From contig NZ_JANPVQ010000001.1 of the NCBI RefSeq assembly GCF_026157105.1, positions 1,357,501 through 1,421,500 of the forward strand: a stretch of 64,000 bases of DNA. Direction: 5' to 3'. The stretch is from Sphingomicrobium marinum. GTDB taxonomy: Bacteria > Pseudomonadota > Alphaproteobacteria > Sphingomonadales > Sphingomonadaceae. The translations under genes and the position numbers were made by a program. Within the stretch, counting starts at the first letter, position 1. Each line of letters opens with the position of its first letter. Below are positions 9,707 through 18,155 of the stretch, piece after piece. The notes under the pieces are model-generated. The model was not told where the DNA came from. It did no database searches and saw only the letters and a list, made by a program, of their open reading frames with translations.

Positions 9707-9732
9707 AACGAGCGCCCATGGGATGCCGTTCC
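9707..9732 (-). promoter_or_regulatory. EcfG-type general stress response promoter
   Basis: On the minus strand GGAAC (9732-9728) is followed after exactly 17 bases by CGTT (9710-9707). The -10 element is 37 bases before the ATG at 9670. It fits tightly in the 64-base gap after the gyrA stop at 9735. Sequence and spacing match the alphaproteobacterial EcfG consensus. Confidence 0.75.
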
Positions 9733-9734
9733 GT

Positions 9735-12521
9735 CTATTCGCCGCCCTCAGGCCCCGCTGCGTCGTCCGAGCCGACATCGCCGTCCTTGGTCGGTGAAAT
9801 GGTCTTGTCATCGCCCTGCAGGTCACCTTCGACCAGCTCTTCGGCTTCGTTCTCGGCGTCCTCTTCCTCGTCGATCAACGCGACCGAGACGACTTTCTCG
9901 TTTTTGGCGACGTTGAAGATCGTCACGCCCTGCGTGTTGCGCCCGGCAATGCGGACGTCGGCCAGCGTCGTGCGAATGATCTTGCCCTGGTCGGTGACGA
10001 GCATGAGCTGCTCGCCCTGCTTGACCGGGAAGCTGGCGACCACGCCGCCATTGCGATCGTTGGTGACGATATTCGCCACGCCCTGGCCGCCGCGATTGGT
10101 GACCCGATATTCGAAGGTGCTGGTGCGCTTGCCGTAACCGTTCTCGGTGACCGTCAGGAGGAACTCCTCCTTGTCGGCCAGGTCGGCGTAGCGCTCGGCA
10201 CTCAGCCCTTCCGCACCGTCATTGTCGCGCCAGATCGGCGACTTGAGATACGCATCGCGCTCATCGCGGGTCGAGCCGGTCGATGCCAGGATCGACATCG
10301 AGATGACCTTGTCATCACCTAGCAGCTTGATCCCGCGCACGCCCTTGGATGCACGCCCGGTAAATTCGCGGACCGCGGTCGCACCGAAGCGGATCGCCTT
10401 GCCGTTGCGCGTCGCCAGCAGCACGTCGTCATCCTCGGTGAGAAGATCGACGCCGACCAGGCGATCGTCGGGCTTGCCGTCGGGACCTTCATCGAACTTC
10501 ATCGCGATCTTGCCGTTCGAGGGCACGTTGGTGAACGCGTCCATCGAGTTACGGCGCACCGTACCTCCTTCGGTGGCGAACATGATGTGCAGCCCGCCCC
10601 ATTCGTCCTCGTCCTGCGGAAGCGGGAGGATGGTGGTGATCTTCTCGTCTTCGGACAATGGCAGCAGGTTGACCATCGGTCGGCCCTTCGCGGTCGGGCC
10701 GCCTTCGGGCAGCTTCCACACTTTCATGCGATACACCTTGCCGAGGTTGGAGAAGAACATCACCGGATTGTGCGTCGTGGTGACGAACAGGTTGGTGACG
10801 ACATCCTCGTCCTTGGTGCTCATGCCCGCACGACCCTTGCCGCCGCGGCGCTGGGCGCGGAAAAGGGCGAGGGGGGTGCGCTTGATGTAGCCTGTGTGGG
10901 TCACCGTCACGACCATGTCCTCGACCTCGATCAGGTCTTCATCCTCGATGCCGTCGGCTGCCGGTGCCAACTCGGTGCGGCGCGGGGTCGCGAACTCTTC
11001 CTCGACCTCGTCGAATTCCTCGCGCATCACTTCGTAAAGACGCGCGCGGTTCGACAGGATTTCGAGCAATTCTTCGATCGTGACCGCCAGTTCCTTGAGC
11101 TCGTCGCCAATCTCGTCGCGACCAAGCTGGGTCAGGCGGTGCAGGCGCAATTCGAGAATCGCCTTCACCTGCGCTTCGGACAGGCGATAGACGGTGCCCT
11201 TTGCTTGCGGTTCGACAGCCTCGACGAGCTTGATGTAGGGACGGATCTCGTCGCCCGGCCATTCGCGCTCGAGCAGCTTTTCGCGCGCCTCCGCGGGCGT
11301 TTTCGACCCGCGAATGATCTTGACGACCTCGTCCATGTTAGTGACCGCCACCACCAGGCCGAGCAAGATGTGGGCACGCTCACGAGCCTTGAACAGTTCG
11401 TATTTCGTCCTGTTCGTAATGACTTCTTCGCGGAACTTTACAAAGCTTGAGATAATGTCGCGGAGATCGAGCGTCTCGGGCTTGCCGCCGCGAATGGCCA
11501 GCATGTTGGCCGGGAAGGAGCTTTGCGCCGGCGTGTGCCGCCACAGCTGGTTGAGTACCACCTCTGGGGTTGCATCGCGCTTGAGCTCGATGACGATGCG
11601 GATGCCTTCGCGGTTGGATTCATCGCGAATGTCGGACACGCCCTCGATGCGCTTGTCCTTGGCGGCATCGGCAATCTTCTCGACCAGACCAGACTTGCCC
11701 ACCTGGTAGGGAATTTCGGTCAGCACGATCGATTGCTTGTCGCCCTTGCCGTCTTCGACATGCGCCTTGGATCGCATCATCATCGAGCCGCGACCCGTAG
11801 TGTAGGCAGCGCGAATGCCGCTGGCGCCGAGGATTTGCCCGCCGGTCGGGAAATCAGGGCCTTTTACATGCTCCATCAGTCCTTCGACGCTGATCGCCGG
11901 ATCTTCGATATAAGCGCGGCAGGCGGCCAGCACTTCGCCGAGGTTGTGCGGCGGGATATTGGTCGCCATGCCGACCGCGATGCCGCCGGCGCCGTTGACC
12001 AGCAGGTTGGGGAAGCGCGCGGGCAGGACCTGCGGCTCGCTCTCACTGGCGTCGTAGTTGGGCTGGAACTTGACCGTATCCTTGTCGATGTCGCCCAAGA
12101 GGAAGTTCGCGACCTTGGCAAGGCGCGCTTCGGTATAGCGCATCGCGGCGGGGGGATCGGGGTCGATCGAACCGAAGTTGCCCTGGCCATCGACAAGCGG
12201 CACGCGCATCGACCAGTCGGCCGTCATGCGCGCCAGCGCGTCATAGATCGCGCTGTCGCCGTGCGGGTGATATTTACCCATGACGTCACCGACGATGCGG
12301 CTCGATTTGCGATAGGGACGCCCCGCGACATAGCCTGCTTCCTGGCAGGCATAGAGAATGCGCCGGTGCACCGGCTTGAGGCCATCGCGAACATCGGGAA
12401 GCGCGCGCGCCACGATCACGCTCATCGCGTAATCGAGATAGCTCGACTTCATTTCATCGACGATGGAGATCGGTGCGATATCGCTCGTAGGTGGGGCGTC
12501 GGTGGGAGGTGTGGAAGCCAC
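9735..12521 (-). CDS. gyrA: DNA gyrase subunit A
   Basis: 928 residues. The catalytic tyrosine lies in [11 protein letters not shown]. The quinolone-determining region reads [16 protein letters not shown], with the susceptible-type Ser and Asp at the positions equivalent to E. coli 83 and 87. The C-terminal beta-pinwheel contains the GyrA box QRRGGKGR, and a strongly acidic tail of about 45 residues ends the protein. The start is set at a GTG (12521) with AGGA six bases upstream; the frame stays open to 12647 but that stretch is low-quality, non-conserved sequence. GyrA with GyrB introduces negative supercoils. Confidence 0.97.
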   Translation of the reverse strand: MASTPPTDAPPTSDIAPISIVDEMKSSYLDYAMSVIVARALPDVRDGLKPVHRRILYACQEAGYVAGRPYRKSSRIVGDVMGKYHPHGDSAIYDALARMTADWSMRVPLVDGQGNFGSIDPDPPAAMRYTEARLAKVANFLLGDIDKDTVKFQPNYDASESEPQVLPARFPNLLVNGAGGIAVGMATNIPPHNLGEVLAACRAYIEDPAISVEGLMEHVKGPDFPTGGQILGASGIRAAYTTGRGSMMMRSKAHVEDGKGDKQSIVLTEIPYQVGKSGLVEKIADAAKDKRIEGVSDIRDESNREGIRIVIELKRDATPEVVLNQLWRHTPAQSSFPANMLAIRGGKPETLDLRDIISSFVKFREEVITNRTKYELFKARERAHILLGLVVAVTNMDEVVKIIRGSKTPAEAREKLLEREWPGDEIRPYIKLVEAVEPQAKGTVYRLSEAQVKAILELRLHRLTQLGRDEIGDELKELAVTIEELLEILSNRARLYEVMREEFDEVEEEFATPRRTELAPAADGIEDEDLIEVEDMVVTVTHTGYIKRTPLALFRAQRRGGKGRAGMSTKDEDVVTNLFVTTTHNPVMFFSNLGKVYRMKVWKLPEGGPTAKGRPMVNLLPLSEDEKITTILPLPQDEDEWGGLHIMFATEGGTVRRNSMDAFTNVPSNGKIAMKFDEGPDGKPDDRLVGVDLLTEDDDVLLATRNGKAIRFGATAVREFTGRASKGVRGIKLLGDDKVISMSILASTGSTRDERDAYLKSPIWRDNDGAEGLSAERYADLADKEEFLLTVTENGYGKRTSTFEYRVTNRGGQGVANIVTNDRNGGVVASFPVKQGEQLMLVTDQGKIIRTTLADVRIAGRNTQGVTIFNVAKNEKVVSVALIDEEEDAENEAEELVEGDLQGDDKTISPTKDGDVGSDDAAGPEGGE

Positions 12522-12664
12522 GGAAATTCCTGCAAAAATTGCTGACAAACGCCGGGCAACAGGACGCGCCCGACTCACTGACTGCAAGCTAGCAGCGGAG
12601 GCACCCCAACACCACCCCGCGCGCGCGTACGCGTGAGGTTTTTTCACGCCGCTTTACGTTTACG

Positions 12665-13429
12665 TTAGCCTTCGCGGACGAACAGCGGCTTGTCCGGCTC
12701 CGAGCCTTTTTCGCGATAGACCCAACCATCACGATCGAAGCGCTTTAGTGCCTCGGCGTCCTCGATGCGCTCGTCGCACACCCAGCGCGCCATCGCACCG
12801 CGCGCCACCTTTGCGGCGAAGCTCTGGAATTGCAGGCCCTTGGCGATTTCGACGCGGAAATCGGGCGCGATCACGCGGGTCTTTTTGAGCAGCTTGCCGC
12901 GCACCACGTCGAAATATTCGTTGGAGGCGAGATTGAGGATCGTGTTCGATCCCTCCGCCTTCAATTCCTTGCGCAGTTCCTTGGCGACCTTGTCACCCCA
13001 ATGATCGGTCAGCTTGCCGTCGGTGCCTTCCTCAGGGTTCCAGCGCGTGCCCATCTCGAGACGATAGGGGCGCATCCGGTCCTTGGGCTTGAGCATACCG
13101 TAAAGCCCGGATAGGATCCGCACATGGTTCTGCGCGTAATCGATCACATCGGGCTCCGCGCTCGACACATCGAACCCGCGATAGACGTCGCCGGCAAAGG
13201 TGCGGATCGCGGGGCGGGTCTCCTTTTTGAAGAAACGGCGATAGCGTTCTTCATTTTCTTCGGCGAGCTTGTCGGAAATGCCCATGATCTCCTGAAGATC
13301 GTCGGCGGACAGCTTTGCGGCGGCACGTGCGATCTGCGCGGCCTGGCGCTCGAAGCGCGGGATGCTCGGCTCTTCGGGGGCGGGACTGTCGAGATCGAGG
13401 CTTTTTGCGGGGGAAAGAAGGATAATCAT
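12665..13429 (-). CDS. yaaA: Peroxide stress protein YaaA
   Basis: 254 residues beginning MIILLSPAKSLD, the conserved YaaA (DUF328) start. Family landmarks include GDVYRGFDV, LYGMLKPKDRMRPYRLEMGT and NLASNEYF. YaaA lowers free iron and limits oxidative DNA damage in E. coli. The ATG at 13429 is chosen because homology starts there, although the frame is open to 13465. The gap to gyrA (12522-12664) holds a hairpin GCGTGA/TCACGC near 12630-12648 without a clear T-tract on this strand. Confidence 0.95.
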   Translation of the reverse strand: MIILLSPAKSLDLDSPAPEEPSIPRFERQAAQIARAAAKLSADDLQEIMGISDKLAEENEERYRRFFKKETRPAIRTFAGDVYRGFDVSSAEPDVIDYAQNHVRILSGLYGMLKPKDRMRPYRLEMGTRWNPEEGTDGKLTDHWGDKVAKELRKELKAEGSNTILNLASNEYFDVVRGKLLKKTRVIAPDFRVEIAKGLQFQSFAAKVARGAMARWVCDERIEDAEALKRFDRDGWVYREKGSEPDKPLFVREG

Positions 13430-13583
13430 GGGCGCATCGCTAGCGGCTTGGGGCGGCCCAGTCAAAAGCTTGGCTGAACGATATATTCAATCACTGTTCA
13501 CGGGAAATTCGCTACCCTTGCGGGGCAATGATGAGAGGGGGTATATGCGCCCTCGACCTATTCCAATCAGGAGCAAGTGTTTC

Positions 13584-14822
13584 ATGAAATTGACGATGAC
13601 CGCGATCGCGCTGGCTATGGCCGGCATGACCGTCCCCGCCACTGCGGCCTACGCTGCCGTGCAGGAAGAGGCTGCCGAGGCGCCGACGCCCGAACTGTCC
13701 AAGAACGACCGTAAGGTCCTGGCCCCGCTTCAGGAAGCGATGAACGCGGGTGACATGGCCGCTATCGATGCTGCATTCGCTGCTGCCGTTGCCGGTGTCG
13801 ACACGGCGGACGGCAAATATGTGCTCGCGCAGCTGCGCTTGAAGCACGGTATCGACAATGACCTTCCCGCGCAGATGGAAAAGGCCGTCGACGAGATGGC
13901 CGCCAGCGGCACGGCGCTGACCACCCCCGCGAAGGTCGGTGAAATCTATCGCCAGCTCGGTTCGATGCGCTACCAGGCGGACGACTATGAAGGCGCGCTG
14001 CGTCTTTACGACAAGGCGGTCGGGCAGGTCCCCACAGACACCCAGGCGATCATTCTGCGCGCCGAAGCGCTGACTCACCTCAATCGCACCGACGAAGCGA
14101 TGAAGGCTTATATGGATGCTATCGGCAAGCAGCGCGCCGCAGGGCAGCCGGTTGATGAAAACTGGTATCGCCGTGCGATCGTGGAAGCTTCGGACGCGGG
14201 CCGTCCGGAAGTCATTCCGCTCAGCCGCATGTGGCTCAGCGAATATCCGACCGATGAAAACTGGGCCAGCGTGCTTGGTTTCTACCACAACAGCGCCGAT
14301 CACACGGACGAAGTTTATCTGAACCTTTTCCGCTTGCGCCGCGCTGTCGCCGCGCTCAGCCGTGCGGCCGACTATGCCGATTATGCGCAGCTCCTGCTGC
14401 TCGACAATAATCCGGGCGAGGCGCTGTCGGTGCTGACCGACGGACAGGGCGCCGGCATGATCGACGAAGGCACGCTGCGTCACAAGGAATTGATGGCGGC
14501 CGCCCGCGCCGGTGAAGCCGAAAGCGAGCGCGGGACGCTCGACGCGGACGCCGAGCGTGCCAAATCGCGTGATACGGGCGTTGCCGCCTACAACATCGGC
14601 AATCTCTATTACGGCTATGGCGATTACGCCAAGGCCGCCGAGATGTTCGCCGTTGCCGTGGAAAAGGGCGGCGTTGATGCCGATCGCGCCAAGCTTCGCC
14701 TTGGCATGGCGCTGGCTCGCGCTGGTGATGCCGAGGGGGCCAAGGCTGCCCTTGGCGCGGTCACCGGTACCTACGCCACGCTGGCACAATATTGGATGCT
14801 GTACGCAGACACGCGCCTATAA
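13584..14822 (+). CDS. Exported tetratricopeptide-repeat protein
   Basis: 412 residues starting MKLTMTAIALAMAGMTVPATA, a clear signal peptide with cleavage likely after AYA near 24. Several TPR-like helical pairs follow (YRQLGSMRYQADDYEGALRL near 116; YNIGNLYYGYGDYAKAAEMF near 345). TPRs mediate protein-protein contacts; it is presumably periplasmic. CAGGAG lies ten bases before the ATG. A strong terminator follows, so it is probably monocistronic. The frame is open upstream through yaaA but without coding signal. Confidence 0.8.
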   Translation: MKLTMTAIALAMAGMTVPATAAYAAVQEEAAEAPTPELSKNDRKVLAPLQEAMNAGDMAAIDAAFAAAVAGVDTADGKYVLAQLRLKHGIDNDLPAQMEKAVDEMAASGTALTTPAKVGEIYRQLGSMRYQADDYEGALRLYDKAVGQVPTDTQAIILRAEALTHLNRTDEAMKAYMDAIGKQRAAGQPVDENWYRRAIVEASDAGRPEVIPLSRMWLSEYPTDENWASVLGFYHNSADHTDEVYLNLFRLRRAVAALSRAADYADYAQLLLLDNNPGEALSVLTDGQGAGMIDEGTLRHKELMAAARAGEAESERGTLDADAERAKSRDTGVAAYNIGNLYYGYGDYAKAAEMFAVAVEKGGVDADRAKLRLGMALARAGDAEGAKAALGAVTGTYATLAQYWMLYADTRL

Positions 14823-14845
14823 GCGGGTCCTGCTAACTATGAATG

Positions 14846-14880
14846 AGGGCGCTGGCGGTTTCGCTGGCGCCCTTTTTCTT
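14846..14880 (+). terminator. Rho-independent terminator after the TPR gene
   Basis: AGGGCGC (14846-14852) pairs with GCGCCCT (14867-14873) around a GC-rich loop. The T-rich run TTTTTCTT follows (14873-14880). It starts 23 bases after the TPR gene stop. Confidence 0.85.
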
Positions 14881-14927
14881 TGGGTTTCCGCCGAAATTGC
14901 CGTCGCCGGCACCCGTCCCGAAATGGG

Positions 14928-16580
14928 ATGGTTAATGTGATCGCACTGTCGCGTACTCGCGCGCGTGGCGCACAACTGCCCAATCGAGAAGGACAGGAGC
15001 AGTTTTTGCGTTTCGACGATCGCATCGCGACCATTTTGACCTTGCCCGGCAGCGACCCGCACGATGTTGCGGTGCGCTGGCGGCAGCTGGTCGACGTCGT
15101 CTCGCGCGCCGGCCCGGACGAGGAGACGAGCGCGCCCTTCATTGCTGCACTGGCGGTTATTCGTGCCGATGCCGAACGCGTCCCCTTGGCGGCCCGTGCC
15201 GCTGCTGCGCGGGCGATCGCGGGGCGACCGCTAAGCGACGACCTCATCGCCGTCTTCGCGGCAGATCGGCTCGCGGTGAACGCACCGATCCTTGCTGCGG
15301 TGGCCGACAATGCCTCGCTGCGCGAACGCTTGCTCAAGGTTGCAGGAAACGACACGCGCCGCTTCCTCGAGACGCTAAGCGGGGAAGAAGACCACGAGGA
15401 AGAAACCCAAAAGAACGAAGAAGCAAAAGAAGAACCGATCAAGGAGCCCGCACCCGCGCCCGACGTGGCGCCCAGCGGCGATCCGATTTCGATCCAGGAC
15501 ATGGTCAATCGCATCGAAGGCCACTTGCAGGCGGGTCGCGTTGCCAGTGGGACCGATGTGTCGGTCGCGCCAGAACCGATCTCGCCGCCCAAACCCGCGC
15601 CCGCCGCTACGCCCAGCACTACGGCGCCCGCGTCAGAACCCGCAGCACAATCGGCTCGTTTCAGCTGGACCAGCGACCGTGATGGAGAAATAACCCACGT
15701 CGAAGGGGCGCCGCGCGCTGCATTGATCGGCCGCGACCTGACGAGCGGCGCACCCGAGGCAATGCGACGAGCGCTCGCCGCCAACAAAGCCTTCGCGGAC
15801 ATCATTCTACCTGCGATGGGCGCCGACTGGCGATGGAACGGGACGCCGGTAACCGATGCCGACGGCAACTTCGCAGGCTATGAGGGCTACGCCGAGCGCC
15901 GCGTCGAGGCGCCAGCCCAAGGCGCGTCCAAGCGCGATCCGCAATCGCTGCGTGAACTGGCCCATGAAATCCGCACACCGCTCAATGCCATCATCGGGTT
16001 CGCGGAGATCATCGACGGTGAATATCTGGGCCCGGCCGACACACCCTATCGCCAGCGCGCCGCCCATATCGTGGCGCAGGCGCGCATCCTGCTCGGGGCA
16101 ATCGAGGATCTCGATTTCGCAGCGCGCCTTCAGGCCGGCCAGGAAGACGAGAAGCCAACGCCGCTCGGCGAGCTCATCAAGCCTTTCAAGCCGGTATGGA
16201 AAGCTGCGGCGAAGGATCGCGGGGTCGGCCTTAGCGTCCCGAAGCGCAAGACGATGCAGGATGCTGTCATCGATGCGGGTCTTGCGGGTCGTCTGATCGA
16301 CCGCGTCATGACAAGCCTGATCGGTGCCGCCGAAGAAGCGCAGCACACCGGTCTTCTTCACGATATCGAGCGCGATCATGTCCGCATTGCATTCCTGCGT
16401 CCTGCGAGCCTCGCCGGTCTTGCCGCGACCGACCTGCTCGATCCGGCGCTGGATTTCGACGGCAAGCTCGTCGGCCTCGGCTTCTCGCTCCGTCTGGTCC
16501 GCGGCCTTGCGCGGATTGCCGCAGGCGACCTGATCGTCGACCGGGATGCTCTGATCCTTATTTTGCCGCGCGCGGCCTGA
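14928..16580 (+). CDS. Histidine-kinase-like protein with degenerate ATPase domain
   Basis: About 550 residues. An Ala-rich helical N-terminal region (1-150) is followed by an acidic stretch EEDHEEE and a long Pro/Ala/Glu linker to about 245. A PAS-like segment follows (ADWRWNGTPVTDADGNFAGY), then the HisKA dimerisation domain with the phospho-acceptor motif LAHEIRTPLNAIIGFAEII near 345. The C-terminal domain occupies the HATPase position, but the N-box asparagine and the GxGxG box are not recognisable; only VGLGFSLRLVRG remains. It may be a pseudokinase or a phosphotransferase. The ATG at 14928 and a GTG at 14937 are both possible starts. Confidence 0.75.
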   Translation: MVNVIALSRTRARGAQLPNREGQEQFLRFDDRIATILTLPGSDPHDVAVRWRQLVDVVSRAGPDEETSAPFIAALAVIRADAERVPLAARAAAARAIAGRPLSDDLIAVFAADRLAVNAPILAAVADNASLRERLLKVAGNDTRRFLETLSGEEDHEEETQKNEEAKEEPIKEPAPAPDVAPSGDPISIQDMVNRIEGHLQAGRVASGTDVSVAPEPISPPKPAPAATPSTTAPASEPAAQSARFSWTSDRDGEITHVEGAPRAALIGRDLTSGAPEAMRRALAANKAFADIILPAMGADWRWNGTPVTDADGNFAGYEGYAERRVEAPAQGASKRDPQSLRELAHEIRTPLNAIIGFAEIIDGEYLGPADTPYRQRAAHIVAQARILLGAIEDLDFAARLQAGQEDEKPTPLGELIKPFKPVWKAAAKDRGVGLSVPKRKTMQDAVIDAGLAGRLIDRVMTSLIGAAEEAQHTGLLHDIERDHVRIAFLRPASLAGLAATDLLDPALDFDGKLVGLGFSLRLVRGLARIAAGDLIVDRDALILILPRAA

Positions 16581-16626
16581 TCCCGCTTGGCAAGCACAGT
16601 CGTGCTGGTTAGGGCGAAGGGGAAGG

Positions 16627-16703
16627 GGGCCCGTAGCTCAATTGGTTAGAGCTGACCGCTCATAACGGTTAGGTTGCAGGTTCGAGTCCTGCCGGGCCTA
16701 CCA
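16627..16703 (+). tRNA. tRNA with CAT anticodon (Ile2 or elongator Met)
   Basis: A full cloverleaf: acceptor GGGCCCG pairs with CGGGCCT, with one G:T pair at the end. The D-arm is GCTC/GAGC. The anticodon stem GACCG/CGGTT has loop CTCATAA with anticodon CAT at 16661-16663. The T-arm is GCAGG/CCTGC and CCA is encoded. It lacks the initiator's mismatched end. The GGGCCCG acceptor is like alphaproteobacterial tRNA-Ile2, whose C34 is modified to lysidine, but an elongator tRNA-Met cannot be excluded. Confidence 0.93.
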
Positions 16704-16707
16704 TTCC

Positions 16708-17553
16708 TCAGGCAGGAGCCATCTGCGGCGCTACGGGCGATGCCGCCTTTCTCTTGCCTGCGTTCCAAGCCCACCAGCTGATGATTGCTCCAACCGCTAG
16801 TCCGGTGATCGCCAAGGGAGTTGGCGACAGTGCACCCAGTGATTCGTAGGTTGGTCGCCATCCGGAAAATAGCGGCGCCAGCTCGAATGCGATCCATTGA
16901 ACGGAAATCACGCCGACAACAACTTTCATCGGTGGCTTTCCCTGAATAGGCGCCATCTTCCACAAAGAAGCGGCAATAAGCACACTGACCGCCAGCGTAA
17001 TGCGCAGGCCCGTTTCGAATGCTGGACCGAAGTCCCAACCGGCTGCAAAGAATGGTATCGGCATCACGCGCCCCAATGCAGGTCCCAGGAGCAACAGCGA
17101 TGTCGCGATTAGATAGCGGGCGTGCACATGGACCTTTCGCCGCTCCTTGATTGCCTGCGCGTAAAAAAAAGCGAAAGCGGCACTGCCGATAATGTCATAA
17201 ATGCCGAGGCGCGCGCCCATAAGATCATAAAAGACAAAACCGTCAGCAGGCAGGTTGGCAGCGCCCGATGTCTTCCATGCCATCGAGTGGATGATCAGGA
17301 AGGACCCTGCCAAGAAAATCGGAAACAAAAACAGGCTGGCGACACCGAGCTTTCGATGCAGCGGCAGCCAATTCTTGCGGTGCGCGCTCCAGCTTTGCGC
17401 AACGAGCAGCAGCATCCACGCAAAGGCCGACAAGCCATGAATATGATAGCTCACGCTCGCCTCGGTGAAGACCCCAAGATAGAATCGCCAGAACGCGAAG
17501 ATCGACAGCGCGATCAACGAAATCATCCAGATATAGGCATGTTTGAAAGGCAA
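16708..17553 (-). CDS. Polytopic membrane protein of unknown function
   Basis: 281 residues with about eight hydrophobic helices spread over the whole length. Helix 2 is preceded by SYHIHGLSAFAW and helix 3 by HRKNWLPLHRKLG, so there are several histidines near one membrane face, which could bind a metal or haem; I do not recognise the family. The start is a TTG at 17553 with AAGGGGG seven bases upstream. Its stop lies five bases from the tRNA-CAT, and a tRNA-Pro lies on the other side. Base composition looks somewhat more AT-rich than its neighbours. Confidence 0.65.
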   Translation of the reverse strand: MPFKHAYIWMISLIALSIFAFWRFYLGVFTEASVSYHIHGLSAFAWMLLLVAQSWSAHRKNWLPLHRKLGVASLFLFPIFLAGSFLIIHSMAWKTSGAANLPADGFVFYDLMGARLGIYDIIGSAAFAFFYAQAIKERRKVHVHARYLIATSLLLLGPALGRVMPIPFFAAGWDFGPAFETGLRITLAVSVLIAASLWKMAPIQGKPPMKVVVGVISVQWIAFELAPLFSGWRPTYESLGALSPTPLAITGLAVGAIISWWAWNAGKRKAASPVAPQMAPA

Positions 17554-17649
17554 CGCGCATCCCCCTTTGTTGTGTTTGGGGAAAGCTAACGTCGGTTAGG
17601 TTTCGTGGCAAGAAAGGCCATCGTGCAGCCCACGCGACATCCGTCGGCG

Positions 17650-17788
<139 letters not shown>

Positions 17789-17828
17789 AGCCGCGCAGCC
17801 CCTAACAGCCTTGGCCGCGCATTGAAAG

Positions 17829-18098
17829 CTAGTTCGCGTGACCTTCGACGTGGGTCTCGACTTCGGTCTCCGCCGGATCGGCCTCGGCCGCCATCTCGGC
17901 TTCCGCTTCATTGGCTTCCTCGGCCAGTTCCTGACGAACATCGGTGACGCCATCCTCGACGATGGCACCGACATCATCGGCAATGTTCGCGGCTTCTTCG
18001 GCATCGTACCCGATGGTGATTTCGTTACCGCCCGGGCTCTCATTGTCGACCGAACAGGCCGTGATCGCGAAAGCCGGCAGGATCATCAGAATGCGCAT
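17829..18098 (-). CDS. Small putative lipoprotein with acidic tail
   Basis: 89 residues. The signal sequence MRILMILPAFAITACS ends in a lipobox (AITAC), so Cys15 is likely lipidated. The mature part is short and very acidic, rich in Glu/Ala (EEANEAEAEMAAEADPAE), and predicted mostly helical. GGAG lies seven bases before the ATG; the frame is open to 18134 but without an SD. A weak EcfG-like pair (GGCAC-N16-CGTT) lies upstream. Function unknown. Confidence 0.65.
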   Translation of the reverse strand: MRILMILPAFAITACSVDNESPGGNEITIGYDAEEAANIADDVGAIVEDGVTDVRQELAEEANEAEAEMAAEADPAETEVETHVEGHAN

Positions 18099-18155
18099 GT
18101 CAAACTCCCTTTTTCTTTCAAAGGGCAAACGCACTAGGGGCGCATCGGTGCCGTG

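Noticed and set aside
12522-12647. N-terminal extension of GyrA
   Set aside because: Not conserved sequence, no ribosome site; the GTG at 12521 has AGGA at proper distance and begins just before the conserved GyrA core.
12626-12650. Terminator after yaaA
   Set aside because: A GCGTGA/TCACGC hairpin exists but the T-run is in the loop, not after the stem, so I did not call it.
18117-18142. EcfG-like pair GGCAC-N16-CGTT upstream of the small acidic lipoprotein
   Set aside because: The -35 element deviates at a key position; not strong enough to call as a promoter.
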